This document shows, piece after piece, positions 23,052 through 35,900 of a DNA stretch of 64,000 nucleotides (position 1 is its first letter; each line of letters opens with the position of its first letter). The stretch comes from Cercis canadensis (lineage: Eukaryota > Streptophyta > Magnoliopsida > Fabales > Fabaceae), in NCBI GenBank assembly GCA_003255065.1, contig QAOA01002360.1:92415-156414 (forward strand). Direction: 5' to 3'. The notes below the pieces were generated by a model. That model saw nothing but the letters and a program-made list of their open reading frames with translations, did not search any database and had not been told where the DNA came from. Position numbers and translations under genes: made by a program.

Positions 23052-25765
23052 ATGAATTAAGTTAGTCCTAACATTATAAAATAGATTAAAATTTCGTTAG
23101 ACCCTACTAGCACTTCTGGAAAAACCTAAAGGATGCTTCAAGACTATTAAGTAGAGTTCGTGATTGCTATTACAATCCTCCCCTAATCTATTCTGTCATA
23201 AGCAATATTTAGCAATCTCATTAACTAAGTGATATTTAGATACAAGAAATATAATTTATATATGTTTATGAAATGTTCAAGATTCGTGACAAAGATTTTT
23301 ATCAGAGGTATTTCTTTAAGTCCACCAGTACACCTAGAAAAACTAAAATGACACTCCTCACCTCCGAAGTGTCAAGGAATCGCTGTCATTACAGCTATCC
23401 TTAACTATTCCCTCGTCGGTACCTTTTAACTCACATTAAGGTAATTAAAGCTAAAATATTATATTTAGAAAAATGTTCGTTTGGAAATTATGCACCAACA
23501 AAGATTTTTATCAGGGATTGACCTCATGCCCTGTCAGTACCACTGGCCGAACTAGAGACATCCTTTTATCTTCGGAATATCGAAACCACCTCATTATCAT
23601 GACTAATTTCAATTATTCTCTCGTCAGTAATCTTTTTTTAGCATAATTAAAAATAATGTTAAGATGTAATGAGATGAATTATAATGTAGCACATAAATGC
23701 TATAAATATAGCGATTAAAAAGATAAAAACGATATTGAGAATTTTATTGGCCACACAAGTACCTTTGGTATAACCAAAAAATTTATCTCTCACCTCAAGA
23801 ATATTAGAAAAAATTGTCGACACAATTATTTTCTAATTTAATCCGTCGTCGGGCTTTTATTTTTGTGAATGAAAAGAAAACAAGAAGAAAAAGAAACTAA
23901 GCTTAATATTAAAAAGGCATAAAGTAAGGTGAAGTGAATAGATTAACGCGAATTAGTGCTAAAGACAAAATTATAATAGTAATAATAATAAACAAGAAAC
24001 AAATGAATGAAATAAATAAATCAGCCTAAATTCATATATAGTGACAAAATCCAAACTATTGATATAAATCTAAAAAAAAGCCCAAATTAAACATATAAGA
24101 ATAAATCCAACAAAAAAAGTCCAGCCCAATAAGTTAATATGACCAACAAAATGAATAGATTAAAAGAGACAAAGGCCCATGAATTTTAATAAGCAATGGG
24201 CCCAAACTGAATAAGAGAAAGCAATTTTATCAACACAAAAACTTGGTCCAATAAGTAATCACAAGACAAATAAAATAACACACACAAAAAACATGTACCC
24301 AATGGAATAAGTAGGTCCAAGGGATTTTAGTCCAAGTTGACAAGTAAACAAGAAAATGCTCATGCTCATAGCAAGGAAATAAATGAGAAACATGGGATCA
24401 AATCCCTCCTAAAGGCTTTGATTAAACCAAATAATATATAACAAAAATTTAAAACAAAGTTCAGCAATTCTTACTAGGCCCAAACCAAATTTGACTAAAC
24501 AAACTCAAATAAATAACAAAACCAACATAAGAGATCCAAACAAATAGAAAAGCCCAAAATGCAAGTTCAGCAAATCAAATAAGTAAACAAACTAAAACAA
24601 ACAAAATGAAGTTCCGGCCCGTAAAGCCCAAATTAATTCAAAACAATAAAATGAATTGATAACTTAGAGCATAAAAACGCATAATCAAAGGAAGGGGAAA
24701 CCAGACAGAGGGAAGGGAGAAGCCGTGGGGCAAGAAAAAGGCAAAGGGGCAGAGGGACGAAAATGGTGAGAACGCAAGACCTTCATTTTTCAATCTTCAC
24801 CTTCCATCTTTAACCCATTGATCATATGGTGAGCACAAATTTCCTTCATCCCTCTCATTTTGGGTCTCTGTTTCTCTCTAGAAGAAATGGGTTTCTCACT
24901 CTAGGAATTATTTCTCTCTCTAAAAATTGGGGATGCATGTACCCATCTTCTGTGTATTTTTTGTTCTCTTCCTGTAGGTGTTGTTTACCTCTCTAGATTG
25001 GGTGTTAACATTTATGGGAATGGGTTAATTTTTGTGCTCTATCTCTCTTTCCCTTCCTCTAGTAACCTCTGTTTTAATTTTTTTGTTCGGTTTGTCTAAG
25101 AAAAGAAATGAAAGGGGTGGAGTGTATATACCGTAAACGAAAATGGAAAGTAATTTGAGGATTTTTTTTGGTTTATGATATCAAAAATCGTGGGTTAAAT
25201 TTGTGCTCTGTGTAGTACTTAACTAACAATAAAATATTTACACAATAACAAAAATGTGAGATGGTATTAATACCTAATATGATAAAAATTTTGGAGTTTC
25301 CCCTTCGGTGTGGTACTGGATTTTCTTGCTCTTGGTTGTTTGGTGTTTCAGAATTTTACTCTCTGTTTGTTGCTTGCCTCTTTCTGTTCACTCTTGTGTT
25401 TGTGTTGCTCGTTTTAGAGCTTCAGTTCTTTCTCTGTGTATCCGCTCTCTATCTGTATTCGACTTCTTTTTCTCTATTTTGTGAGGCTTTTTATAGCCAA
25501 AATTTTGTGCAAGTTCCTTGGTTCATTGATGAGCTTTCCTGTTTTTAAGCTGCAAGGGCACTGTCAGGTGGGTGGTACTGGATTGGTGAATGACACTTCG
25601 CCCAAAGCAGATTGCCGCCCAGGGGTCACGATTGCAGAGATAATCCGATTTTTGGTTCTTCTATTTTATTGTTATTAATATTGATTTTTTGTATTTTATT
25701 ATTATTATGATTTTTTTGATTTTTTGATTTCCTTTATTTTTTATTACATAATTTTGGTATCAACA
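22764..25765 (+). mobile_element. Solo LTR of a large LTR retrotransposon, about 3.0 kb
   Basis: Starts TGTCGCAATG and ends GGTATCAACA, with 5-bp target duplications GTATG at 22759-22763 (also 22260-22264 in the duplicated copy) and 25766-25770. Paralogous blocks at about 35861 and 44761 show the empty site. There is no gag or pol inside, so I read it as a solo LTR. The first 280 bp (GGAGTCGCCACCAATCG..., GGGTAGGGAATGTATTAGCACCC) resemble the start of the sequence at 62674 and a motif common at the ends of very large plant gypsy LTRs (Ogre/Tat-like, from memory). ORFs at 25261-25678 are not recognised. Confidence 0.75.
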
Positions 25766-26703
25766 GTATGAATTTGAAGTGTATGAGTAACAATTATCTT
25801 ATATTTAAAATTAGAACTGAGCCCGAAAGCGTCCCTTTTTTTAATTTTATTTTAAATCATTGGCCGAGAGCATTATTGTTAATTGGACAACAATACTATT
25901 CGATCAAACCATTTTGCACTATTCACTTCTATTTGATCAAATTTCTAGGTTTCTCTATCCGTTTAGAATAGGGGAATCCTGGATTCCGTCATGAAATAAT
26001 TAATTGATATATCATGTTAAAGTTTTTGTAGTCATGAATGAAAATTTATTTTCTAATATGCAATGAGAATTAAATTGATATGGAAATTTAGTATTTTTAA
26101 TTTTTAAAATTTCCTATAAGCATAATCATAAGTTTTCATAATAGTTTTTCTGAAAATCAATTTGGGAAACATCAGCATTGTTGGATACATGTTTGTGGTA
26201 GCTCCCATTAACTTAAAAAATCTCAGTGCTACAAATTTAAACTACACAGAAGGTTTGGGTGAGGTTGAGTGATAGGAGTAGCATTACTTTTGCAGCTTTG
26301 CTTGAAAGTGGTTTTCCAAAATCCATAGCAATGACAATGAAGGTGGTTCCCAAGTAGAAAATGTTTTGGAGGGGACTGTGCTTAAGCTGTGTCCTTTGGA
26401 TGTCCGTAAATCCCTGCATCATGCTGGTCTGAATAAGTTGACAGTTGAAACTGAAGTTATGTTGCATATGGGATGCACCACCCACATCTCCTAGTACTGT
26501 CATTGATCAACATTCATCAATAGTTTGGAGTGTTCATGATCACCACTATTAAATGGCAGCTAGAGGAGACTCAATTTGTCTCTTAATTGAGTCTGTTGAC
26601 ATTAGCATATTAAATTGGATGACTTGTGGTTTAATAGCCATATCTTTCGTTGTTAAGAGAACGCCTACAATAACCTAAAGTGGCAAAGGAGTGGAAACAT
26701 TGA
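25766..26703. repeat. Duplicated block H
   Basis: Matches 35865-36780 and 44765-45183 plus 46084-46580. It contains a minus-strand ORF (26237-26503, 88 codons) also present at 46132-46398 and, shortened, at 36397-36597. I do not recognise the peptide. No other gene is seen. Confidence 0.65.
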
Positions 26704-26712
26704 AAATAAAAA

Positions 26713-27082
26713 GAGTAAAACCCCTTTTTAGTCACTGAATTATTCAGTGATTGACAAGTTAGTCCTCCAAAAATGTTCGTTGACAATTTCGTCCTCGAAT
26801 TATGGTTCCGTACGACAAATTAGTCATCGAATTATATTCGCTGACAATTTAGTCCTTGAATTATGGTTTCATACGACAAATTAGTCCTCGAATTAATCCT
26901 CAACTGAGGACTAATTTGTCGTACGGAACCATAATTCGAGGACTAAATTGTCAGCGAAAATTTTTCGAGGACTAATTTGTCGTACGGAACCATAATTTGA
27001 GGACGAAATTGTCAGCAAACATTTTTGGGGGACTAACTTGTCCATCGTTGAATTTTTCAGGGACCAAAAAGGGGTTTTACTC
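26713..27082. mobile_element. MULE-family foldback MITE, 370 bp
   Basis: GAGTAAAACCCC at left, GGGGTTTTACTC at right, with perfect 9-bp flanking repeats AAATAAAAA (26704-26712, 27083-27091). Almost the whole element is an inverted repeat built from alternating GACAAATTAGTCCTCGAAT-like words. The empty site is at about 38165-38185. Same family as 9858-11718. Confidence 0.88.
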
Positions 27083-27091
27083 AAATAAAAA

Positions 27092-27823
27092 TAGAAAGTG
27101 GCAGATCACTAGTAGATTTTTATTGGCACCATGCCTTTATAATTTTACTTCATTTATTTCTGATAAAAAACTCACCTCATCATGAAATTTTGTCCTCTAA
27201 TGCTTCAATAGCAAATGGCCATGTCATACTTAGAGTGAGTTTCATACGTACTGTGGCCAAAATCTTCATAATGTGAGTAATCTATTATATTAAATAAAAA
27301 AAATTAAAAAGATAACATAAATTTATTATATATTTTTACATACATATATACTTTCATTCTAACAAAAAAAAAATTAAAGGGTTTTACTCATAATCTTACT
27401 TCACTTATTTCTTGTAAAGAACTCACCAACACAGCATGGAATTTTGTCCTCTAGTGCTTCAATGACAAATGGCCATGCATGTTGGTCAACTTCATGTAAT
27501 GATGCATCCTAAGTGAAATTAATTAAAGCCACATTTCACCAGCTTCATCATGCATTTTAGACTTATTAGATGTCTTGATTTATTGCATATATATGCATGG
27601 TACATGCAACGTCTTGAAAAATGAAATAAATTTCTAGCTATGAAGCTGTTCGTGTAGTATATTAATCGGTCATAACGAATGCCTATGGTAACTCAAAATT
27701 GAAATTTAATCTTTTGGCATATATAGCATCAGAAATAAAAAGTAGAGAGGAAATGGCAGTTGATAGATGAGCCCAAAAACTTTTACTTTTAGTAATTACT
27801 TGAAAAGAGACTTAGAATAAAAT
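27092..27823. other. No gene seen; duplicated host sequence
   Basis: The left part matches 38180-38420, and 27637-27823 matches the RLP 3' flank at about 5518-5700. AT-rich. Confidence 0.55.
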
Positions 27824-29640
27824 GGGCCTTTAATTTACCCCAAGTAAAAATACGGGATTATTTAACCTCATTTTAGGTAGCATAATTACCGCTGTTTCTT
27901 GTGTTATATGTCAAATCTAATAGTAGATATTTATTTTTGGTTACTTGTTCAGTTAGTCATTTCTCAGCTTGTGTGACAATATTAATGTGACCTACTAATT
28001 TAATTAAAATTATGTTAGCATCACACTTAAATAACAATTTATGTTAAAGTTGCGAATACACAAAGTATGGTATTCATCTCTATTTACATTTTTTTAACAA
28101 GCAAATTTATGAAAAAAATTTCAAAAAGAATTATAATCAAATTTATACATAAAGATACACAATTTAAAATAAAATTTTAAGCATGATAAAATTTAAAAAT
28201 ATACATTAATAAATAGATTAAGGTGAGTGAAGAACAATAGTATAAAAAATAAGTCAAAAAATTGAAGAGAGTAAATGTCACTCTCTCTTACTCTTCATAT
28301 TTGCAAGTAGGATTTGTAAGACATGGTTCATATTCTTTTCCATTTAGCCACTAATTAAATATTTTCTCTCAATTAGAAAGTGAACTTGATAAGTTGAATA
28401 AATGTGTAAGTTATAAGTAATATAAACTTATCCTATACTAATACATCATACTAGCAATTAGTGTATTTTGTCTTAATTCGAAAGTTAATTTGATAGCAGG
28501 AACAATAACATACGTTTATATATATATATAAAAAAAATTGTATTAAAATTAATTAGGAATGACTTCTAATAAAAATGATGTAAGTAGGATTAAGTTGTCA
28601 TAATCTATAGAAAGAGGATCCTTAAGTGATTTGATTTTAGGGCTCCATTGACTGGCAAATTTTCACACATAGATTACGCTTATTGAATGTTCCACAATAA
28701 GTTTACCATCTCAATAACTAATTAAGGTACTAAAATATGAAGTCTCTAATTAATTAGTATCAACATTTACGTAAAATTTAGGATATTCTTAAGCTTTATC
28801 TTTCTTTCACCATATGCGAAAATTCTACGTATTATTTTTCATATTGAACTCAAAATCACCTAGAAGGTTAATTGGCATTATTAATAATTTTTAAAAGTTA
28901 ATTTTTTTTTTATAATATAAGATATGAATTATAATAAATTTTTGTTGTATTTCTGTTACATAGTGATTAAATTTTGGTACTAAGGTATAAAAATTCCTAA
29001 TTATACAAGACTTCTAATTTCATAAGAATTCTTCTAAAAAAAAATTTCTCCAAAATTTAGAAGCTTTGCTTGGAAACTTGTGCTAATAAATTTTAAAATG
29101 TTCCAAATTGTATAGTTCATAATTATTATAACCAATGTAAATTTTGTTAAGCCATTAAATTAGTAAGTGTAACATTTGTCAATATATGGGGCTTGTGATG
29201 ATCTATCAAATTGGCATGAAAATTTTGTCAAAAAAGTGCAAAACTTTGAAATTCAAAGCTAGAGTTCATTGCATTTTCATAGAGATATATGACTAAGAGA
29301 AAATAGTAACGGTAAGATTCATTTGCATATATCTTTTAAAACTTATGAAGCTTCATCTTGGTGGGTTTAGAGATAGGGACAAAGGGAGAGAGAGGGGAAA
29401 CGGAAAGGAGAAAAAGAAGGGTGAAAAAGGATGGGAAAACAAAATCTTCAAAAAATTGAGGTTGATTTGTAAAAAGTAAAAATATTATGGTCAAAATTTA
29501 TATTAATTATTCTAATGCTTATAGCAAATCAAGTAAATGTTTGGCCCTATTGTCAACACATTTTTCATAATTTTAGCGGTCCACTTATAAGAATGGGGTT
29601 GTTTAACCCCATTTTTGCATAGGGTCAATTAAAGGCCCCT
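27824..29640. mobile_element. TIR DNA transposon, about 1.8 kb, non-autonomous
   Basis: The left end GGGCCTTTAATTTACCCC and the right end, read inverted (GGGGCCTTTAATTGACCC), form imperfect terminal inverted repeats of about 45 bp (AAAAAT and AACC words also match). Flanks are GAATAAAAT (27815-27823) and GAATAAAAA (29641-29649): a 9-bp duplication with one mismatch, or 8 bp exactly. That leaves MULE versus hAT open. The paralogous site at about 5695 has no insert. Interior is AT-rich with no coding sequence. Confidence 0.72.
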
Positions 29641-30272
29641 GAATAAAAACTATTGTGAATGACATCTTGCAAGCTTGTACATGAAAACAATTCCAATTTA
29701 ATTGTAGAAATACATACTTATTAAGGGACAGACGCAGAACTTTTATGTAGGAAATGTAACTACTCAACAAGGACTAAGTTACTAAGAAAGAAAAATCTGG
29801 ACTTAATTAGCTATAATTATATCTCCAGTAGCACAATCAAATGGTCTCTTGAAAGCTGGATTAAAAGTGACCTGTTGAAGCATGCACCAGAAAAACCTGC
29901 AGAATGTAAATTGAGAAATAGTAATTGTGAGGTTAAGTAATACATAACATATAACTCGTTTGTTTTGAAGTTTGAATATTTAGAGGCATTATTATCTAAG
30001 TTGTAGTATGCAGACTTGGTTAATCTCCTAAGGATTCCCTGACTTACTGTTGAAGAAAGAGACAGAATACATAGAAGTGCTTGCTCTTAGTTAGATAATT
30101 ACTATAGACAACAATACTCTAATTAATAACCATTAAGTCTTTGAGTGTGATAATTACTTATTATTTGCAGAAAGCATACTAGAATTCAATTAAAAATATA
30201 AATTATATGGGTCAATTGAATTCTCCATGAAAAGTTTTGCATTTTACTCACCACACTAGTAACATGTTTGAT
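29641..30272. other. 3' flank of the intact RLP gene
   Basis: Paralogous to about 5690-6713 downstream of the pseudogene. Probably holds the 3' UTR of the RLP transcript; no clear polyadenylation signal was assigned. Confidence 0.5.
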
Positions 30273-32912
30273 TCAACGGAAGATGTTCGTCTTTAGGACC
30301 ACAAAGACATAAAGTTGAGTTGTGAATTCATCAAGAAATCTGAAGTACACATGCCTCCATGTCCTGTTGAAGAAGAGAGAAGCACAAACTCCCCAAAAGC
30401 CTGTGGCAAACCCGACTCCCAAGCCAATATAGAAGCATGACAGAAATTCATGTTCATCCTCATTTTCTTCAACTGGCCTTGTGCTGTTGGGATTTTCTCC
30501 ATGTGTGCAATTCTTTGTAAGTGGAGCTCCACATAGTTCAGGATTGCCAATATAGCTAAGTGCACCAAAACCCTGAAGTTGGGTCGTTGGTGGTATTTGG
30601 CCAGTGAAATTGTTTAATGAGAGGTTTAAGAAACTAAGAAAAGACAATTCAGACATAGTCTGAGGAATTTCACCCTCGAGTCGGTTGTCAGAGAGATCAA
30701 GAGCTTCCAACTCTTTCATGTTTCCAATCTTTTCGGGTATTCTTCCCATCAACTGATTATGGGATAAGTTTAAGGCTTGCAATGCAGAGAGGGTAAATAC
30801 TTCTGGGGGTATTGTTCCAATCAAATTGTTATGAGAAAGATCAATAAGACGTATGAGTAGCTTTTGATGGCTAAGGTAATCTAATTGAATGCCTTTGATC
30901 GGCAATACAAAAGAATACTCGAAGACTAATACATCACCTAAAAATTTGATTGGTAAGCCAAAATACGTGGTTGAAGTGTTACGGGAAACCAAGGCTGTCA
31001 TATTATGTAGGCAGTTGGGTATTGGTCCTGTTAATCTATTATCTGCAATATCCAACACTAAAAGGGAAGAAAGTTGGCATATCTGTGGGGGTATGTTACC
31101 GCTGAATTGATTTGATCTCAACAACAGGACCTTTACACTCTGGCTTATCCAGTACGGTATATTGCCAGAAAACTTATTTTCACCAAGAACAAGGATGTTC
31201 AATTTCTGGCAATTTTTCAGAGATGAAGGGATATATCCAAATAAGTTGTTCTTGTTCAGATGCAAAGACTTGAGATTAGACAATAAACTCATTGATTGGG
31301 GAATCTTTCCAGTGAAGCTATTGTTGGCCAGTTTAACATGAACCAGAGATTTCCAATTCATCCAGCAGTCTGTAAGCCCTCCAGATAAACGATTATGAGA
31401 AATGTCCAAGAACGACAAATTGCTTTTGCCTTCCATCTTTTGACACAAGAGAGGAGATAAGGTTCCTAAAAAAGAGTTTGCTGTTGCTTTGAAAACAGTC
31501 ACGTTTGGTGATAATTTAGGGAGCCCTCCTCTCAAATTATTTTCACTCAACCATGTGATTCTGGAGTTTAGCATCACCTTTGACAAGTCTCCACTGATTG
31601 AATTTTTCAATAATTGGATGAATTCAACTTTAGCTACGAAGTTCCAAAATGTATCTTGATCTTCAAATGACAAGGTGGAGTTGGCGATTCCTAGGTATTG
31701 CAGAGATTTCTGTGTGTATAGCCATGGAGGAAGTTCGGGATTCACATATGCCAGAGCAATTTCTTTAAGTTGAAAAGAAGGAATCCATTGGGGATCAAAA
31801 TGAAAGGTTAAGGCTGGTGAACCCAAGAAAAGCTTCTTTATATTGGAGAGTTTGACAAAATTTATTTCAGATACAACACCTGTCAAAAAATTGGAATCAA
31901 CATCCAAAACCTGTAAGTTAGAGAGTTGTCCAAGACTTTCTGGAAGACTTCCATTCAAGAGATTTGAGCTGAGAGACAACACAGTTAAGGATGATAGATT
32001 TCCCAAAGTTTTAGGAATGGGACCATGAAGAAAATTGTGGGTAAGATAAAGTTTTTGTAGATTTTCAAGCTGACCTAACCAATCTGGAATAAATCCATCT
32101 AGGTTATTATAAGATAAGCTCAAGAATTTTAAGTTTTGAATATTTAATATCATATGAGGTAAGGGGCCTTGGAAAAGATTGTGGCTAAGATCAAGATACC
32201 AAAAGTCACCACTCACATTAAACAGCCAATTAGGTAACTGATCGGAGTAAAAAACATTCCATGAAAGATCAAGAACTTGGAGAGAAGTAAAATTGACAAA
32301 TCCAAGAGATGGGTGGATGTCATGAAGTTGACAATAACTCAAGTATAACTCTGAAAGTGAAGGAAGCATAGTCACTGACTGAAGCCCGAGAGACATGTGA
32401 AGATCTATGCCATTGAGATTGAGGTATTTCAAAGAAGAAAGATGAGTAAGCCAAGTGAGATCATCAATTTCAAGTTCATCGTGGTTAAATGATAAGTCAA
32501 GATATAAAAGCTTTGAAGAGTAATTTCCACAGCAATGAGGAGGTGTAAGTAATAAGTTATTGCTGCTCAAATCCAAGTAGTTTAAAAGTTCAAGTTCAAG
32601 CAAATTAGATAGGCTGAATTCACCTGCCAGGCACTCTGTTTCCTCCTGAGATGGCAGGCAAGGGAGACTTAGTTTGGTGACTCTGTGTGTGAAGCGGTCA
32701 CACTCAACTCCTGCCCATGCACAGCAATCTTGTTTATTAGACCATGTAGAGAGCATGCCTGATGAATCTATGACTTCTTGTTTGAAGTTTAAGAGCTTTT
32801 GTCGGTCCTTTTCGTTGCACTGGACCTTCAAACCCCATATGCATGGCTTGTAAATGATTGCACATAGTATCCAAAGCAATAGGATAGCAGTTTGGGAGGG
32901 CCACATAACCAT
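30273..32912 (-). CDS. LRR receptor-like protein (family A), full length, 879 aa
   Basis: Intronless, uninterrupted ORF for a plant extracellular-LRR receptor-like protein (EIX2/RLP12-like), a plasma-membrane receptor usually working with the adaptor kinase SOBIR1 in immunity (family knowledge). Order: signal peptide (hydrophobic core about 9-21); N-terminal LRR cap, residues 31-72, with paired Cys ending CCAWAGVEC (63-71); about two dozen LRRs; a non-LRR island at about 640-688 containing K-x5-Y (KGIQLDY); three to four further LRRs; a C-cap with GNPELCG; an acidic juxtamembrane stretch (EENEDEHE); TM helix about 827-848 with GxxxG-type spacing (GLGVGFATG); and a short cytoplasmic tail of about 31 residues starting NRTWRH. 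No kinase. Start ATG 32912 is chosen because it has a TATA box 59-66 bp upstream and the best signal peptide; Met3 is an alternative. Confidence 0.95.
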   Translation of the reverse strand: MVMWPSQTAILLLWILCAIIYKPCIWGLKVQCNEKDRQKLLNFKQEVIDSSGMLSTWSNKQDCCAWAGVECDRFTHRVTKLSLPCLPSQEETECLAGEFSLSNLLELELLNYLDLSSNNLLLTPPHCCGNYSSKLLYLDLSFNHDELEIDDLTWLTHLSSLKYLNLNGIDLHMSLGLQSVTMLPSLSELYLSYCQLHDIHPSLGFVNFTSLQVLDLSWNVFYSDQLPNWLFNVSGDFWYLDLSHNLFQGPLPHMILNIQNLKFLSLSYNNLDGFIPDWLGQLENLQKLYLTHNFLHGPIPKTLGNLSSLTVLSLSSNLLNGSLPESLGQLSNLQVLDVDSNFLTGVVSEINFVKLSNIKKLFLGSPALTFHFDPQWIPSFQLKEIALAYVNPELPPWLYTQKSLQYLGIANSTLSFEDQDTFWNFVAKVEFIQLLKNSISGDLSKVMLNSRITWLSENNLRGGLPKLSPNVTVFKATANSFLGTLSPLLCQKMEGKSNLSFLDISHNRLSGGLTDCWMNWKSLVHVKLANNSFTGKIPQSMSLLSNLKSLHLNKNNLFGYIPSSLKNCQKLNILVLGENKFSGNIPYWISQSVKVLLLRSNQFSGNIPPQICQLSSLLVLDIADNRLTGPIPNCLHNMTALVSRNTSTTYFGLPIKFLGDVLVFEYSFVLPIKGIQLDYLSHQKLLIRLIDLSHNNLIGTIPPEVFTLSALQALNLSHNQLMGRIPEKIGNMKELEALDLSDNRLEGEIPQTMSELSFLSFLNLSLNNFTGQIPPTTQLQGFGALSYIGNPELCGAPLTKNCTHGENPNSTRPVEENEDEHEFLSCFYIGLGVGFATGFWGVCASLFFNRTWRHVYFRFLDEFTTQLYVFVVLKTNIFR

Positions 32913-32970
32913 GACTCCACAAAAATAGGGCTTAAGATGGTTCCTGAGAAATGATTATGCCCACCACAGA

Positions 32971-32978
32971 TATTTATA
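32971..32978 (-). promoter_or_regulatory. TATA box of the intact RLP
   Basis: TATAAATA on the minus strand, 59-66 bp upstream of ATG 32912, giving a predicted short 5' UTR of roughly 30 nt. Conserved in two other family A copies. Confidence 0.65.
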
Positions 32979-32999
32979 GAGTTAGAGTTGGTATTCAAT

Positions 33000-35900
33000 A
33001 TTTAGTTAGCATGAAAAAAAGATAATATTTTCTTTTGAGATAATAAGAATATTAAAGATTTAAATATTTTCATACATGGCAATACATGATTTGGTGATTG
33101 TGTAAAATTCTTTTACTATATGGACCAAAATTAAACCATAATAATAAAGATGATGATGATGATGATGATGATGAGTAGTAGTAGTAGTATGATATTACTT
33201 AGCAAAATATAAACAAAATTTTTGCTTTATCACCAGCTCTTACTTTTTTACATTCTTTCTCTACTCTTTTTCTCATTTTTAAAAATATTGCTTTAATACT
33301 ATAATTCTTTTTTAAAATAATCTTTCTCTTCCCTTCCCTTTTTCTCAATTTTGTAATTGTAATAGTCCTTTAGCTTTACTAATCTAATATTCTTCATACA
33401 ATTTCTTTTTAAATAGTGAACTTTGTCTATTTAAAGAAAAAAAAAAAGACATATCACACGATTACTAATCCTGAAATGTTGTTTCAGTATAGCCAAATTT
33501 GTTATTATTGATTAAGAACAAATAATTAAAAAGTTTAAATTCTTTGTTTTGGATGTTGGAGATGAAAAAAAAATCAAGTTCAAACAGAGGATAGTTGAGT
33601 TTACCCCCTCATGCATTTTGAATTGAAAAGAAATGTCATGGACAGAGGAGATCGAGTCTGGCAGAATCTGTGATTTTGCTTTGAAGTTGAATCTTCCACG
33701 TTTTGTTTAAACCGTTGGAGGGCTTTTCAATCCCTTTTATCTCAGAAAAACAATTCTAGAATCTAACAATTCACGACGGAAAACACAATTTTGACATTAG
33801 GTCTTCAGTATTTGGAGTTTTTCATCTGATAGAGTCAAGTTAACCAATTTGTCAGCTAGAAAATTTGCTTTATCTTCATGAAATTTCAGGATGAAAAAGA
33901 TACAAGCTATACATATGATGGACCAGAAACCCAGCTCCTAAATTGTGGACAATATTTCCCGTGATTTCAAAATAGCATATGTAAAGAAGACCAAAAAAGA
34001 AAAAGATAACAAATCTAAATTGAGATTTTGGTTTTTCTTTCACATATTAAATTTTAGTTTCTTGTTTCTCTTTTATATATGGGTTGGGCTCTACTCGTTA
34101 AGGGAGATATTTTTATAAGTGAGGCTCCCTTTTTGAGTCTGTGGAATATTATGCAGAAAAGCTTTTTTAATGGCAAAGCAGCGTTGAATTAATTGAGTTT
34201 CATGACTTGGACCTCTTTTCTTTTGTGCTTCTTCTTTAATCCACTTCTTCCTTCACCCAATATATTCTTTTATGGCTACTTTTCAATTGATCTTGACAAA
34301 AAATACATTTGGCTGGGCTGTTGCCGTGCTCCATAAGTAATTCAATTACCTACGCAAATGAAATTTTCACTTGACTAGGGAAGTTTTGTAATATGTCCCC
34401 TATATTTCTCCTTTCCAGCTTTGCTGTCAATTAAACTGAAGAGAAGCACCAATAGACTTCTAGTCCATACTGCTAGATGGATGCAGACATTTATGGCTCT
34501 TACTTTCATTTATTTGATAAATAATTGAGAGAAACCTTCATTGGTCCATCTAAAAAATGAAAATGATAAGAGAAAGATCAGTGAAACTCCAACTTTCAAA
34601 AATAATGCAAGCCAAGAACAAGGACTCTCGAATAGTGACTGCACGGACCACAATGTCTCTCCCAAAGACTAATCATCCGGAAATGTTGTTTTAGGATAGC
34701 CAAATTTGTTACTATTGATAGAGAACAAATAATTGACAAGTTTAAATTCTTTGTTTTGGATGTTAGAGATGAAAAAAAATAATAATAATAATTAAGTTCA
34801 AGGAAAGTTGAGTTTACCCCTCTGGGATTTTTCTTGTGATATTGCTTTAAAGTCCTCTACCAAAGAGAGAGCAGAAGTTGAATCTTCCATGCTTTCTTTA
34901 AATTGTTGGAGGGCTTCTCGATCCCTTTTATCTTAAGAAAAACAAATGCCATAATCTAACAATTCAAGATGAAAAAAGGTTTAAACACTGGGTCCTCAGT
35001 ATTTGGAGTTTCTCATATGGAGTGAAGTCAACCAATTTGTAACCTAGAAAATTTGCATAATCTTCCAAAAAAGATTTAGCATAAAAGAGATACAAGCTAT
35101 ACATATCATAGACCAGAAACCCACTTCCTCATTTTTATTTTTGCTTCTTCTTTGATCCACTTCTTCCTCTACCCAGTTTCTTTTATTATGACTACTTTTC
35201 ATACAAGTTATACATATCATAATATATGGGACCATCCTTGACTACTATTAGCCACCATGAGTTCTTCACTAACTTTCTTTTTGAGGATTAATTTGTAATT
35301 TTGGTTATATTATCATGAGGACCGATGAATGAAGACCACAGACCCATTGTTATTGACCAAACACTTTCCACTGTTAATGACTTATTTCCCTACGTATACG
35401 TAATTCACCTTACTTTAAAAATCTGACTAGATTTTTTCTTTCTTTCTAGATATTGCCCAGCAATATATGTGCCTTACAACCCACATGATAAACATAGTCC
35501 TCCACGAAAATTATATCACTATATTTTACAATTTAACTGTGGATACAGTAAGTACAGGCAACCCACATGATTATGTTACACTAATTTTCTTATTTGAGTA
35601 ATGAACTACGTGCGTTGACAAAGACAAGGGGCTTGTGTATTTTTATTTTTATGGCCAATAGGTAAATAATGACTGTGTTTGTAATTAACGGAGCTTGTGT
35701 ATTACATTTAGAGAAATGTTATTCATATATATCAATTTTATACCATTTCATATTCTTGAGTTCCAAATTAATTTACACTTTATTGTTTTAACTAGATCTA
35801 CTTAACTTTTTTTTTTTGAACAACCCAAATTCAAATTGATAGTCTAAAGTGTGTAAAATGGTATGAAATTGAAGTGTATGAGTAACAATTATTTTATATT

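Noticed and set aside
25261-25678. ORFs of 80-95 codons near the end of the solo LTR
   Set aside because: Phe/Leu-rich translations of pyrimidine-rich LTR sequence; overlapping frames, no domain.
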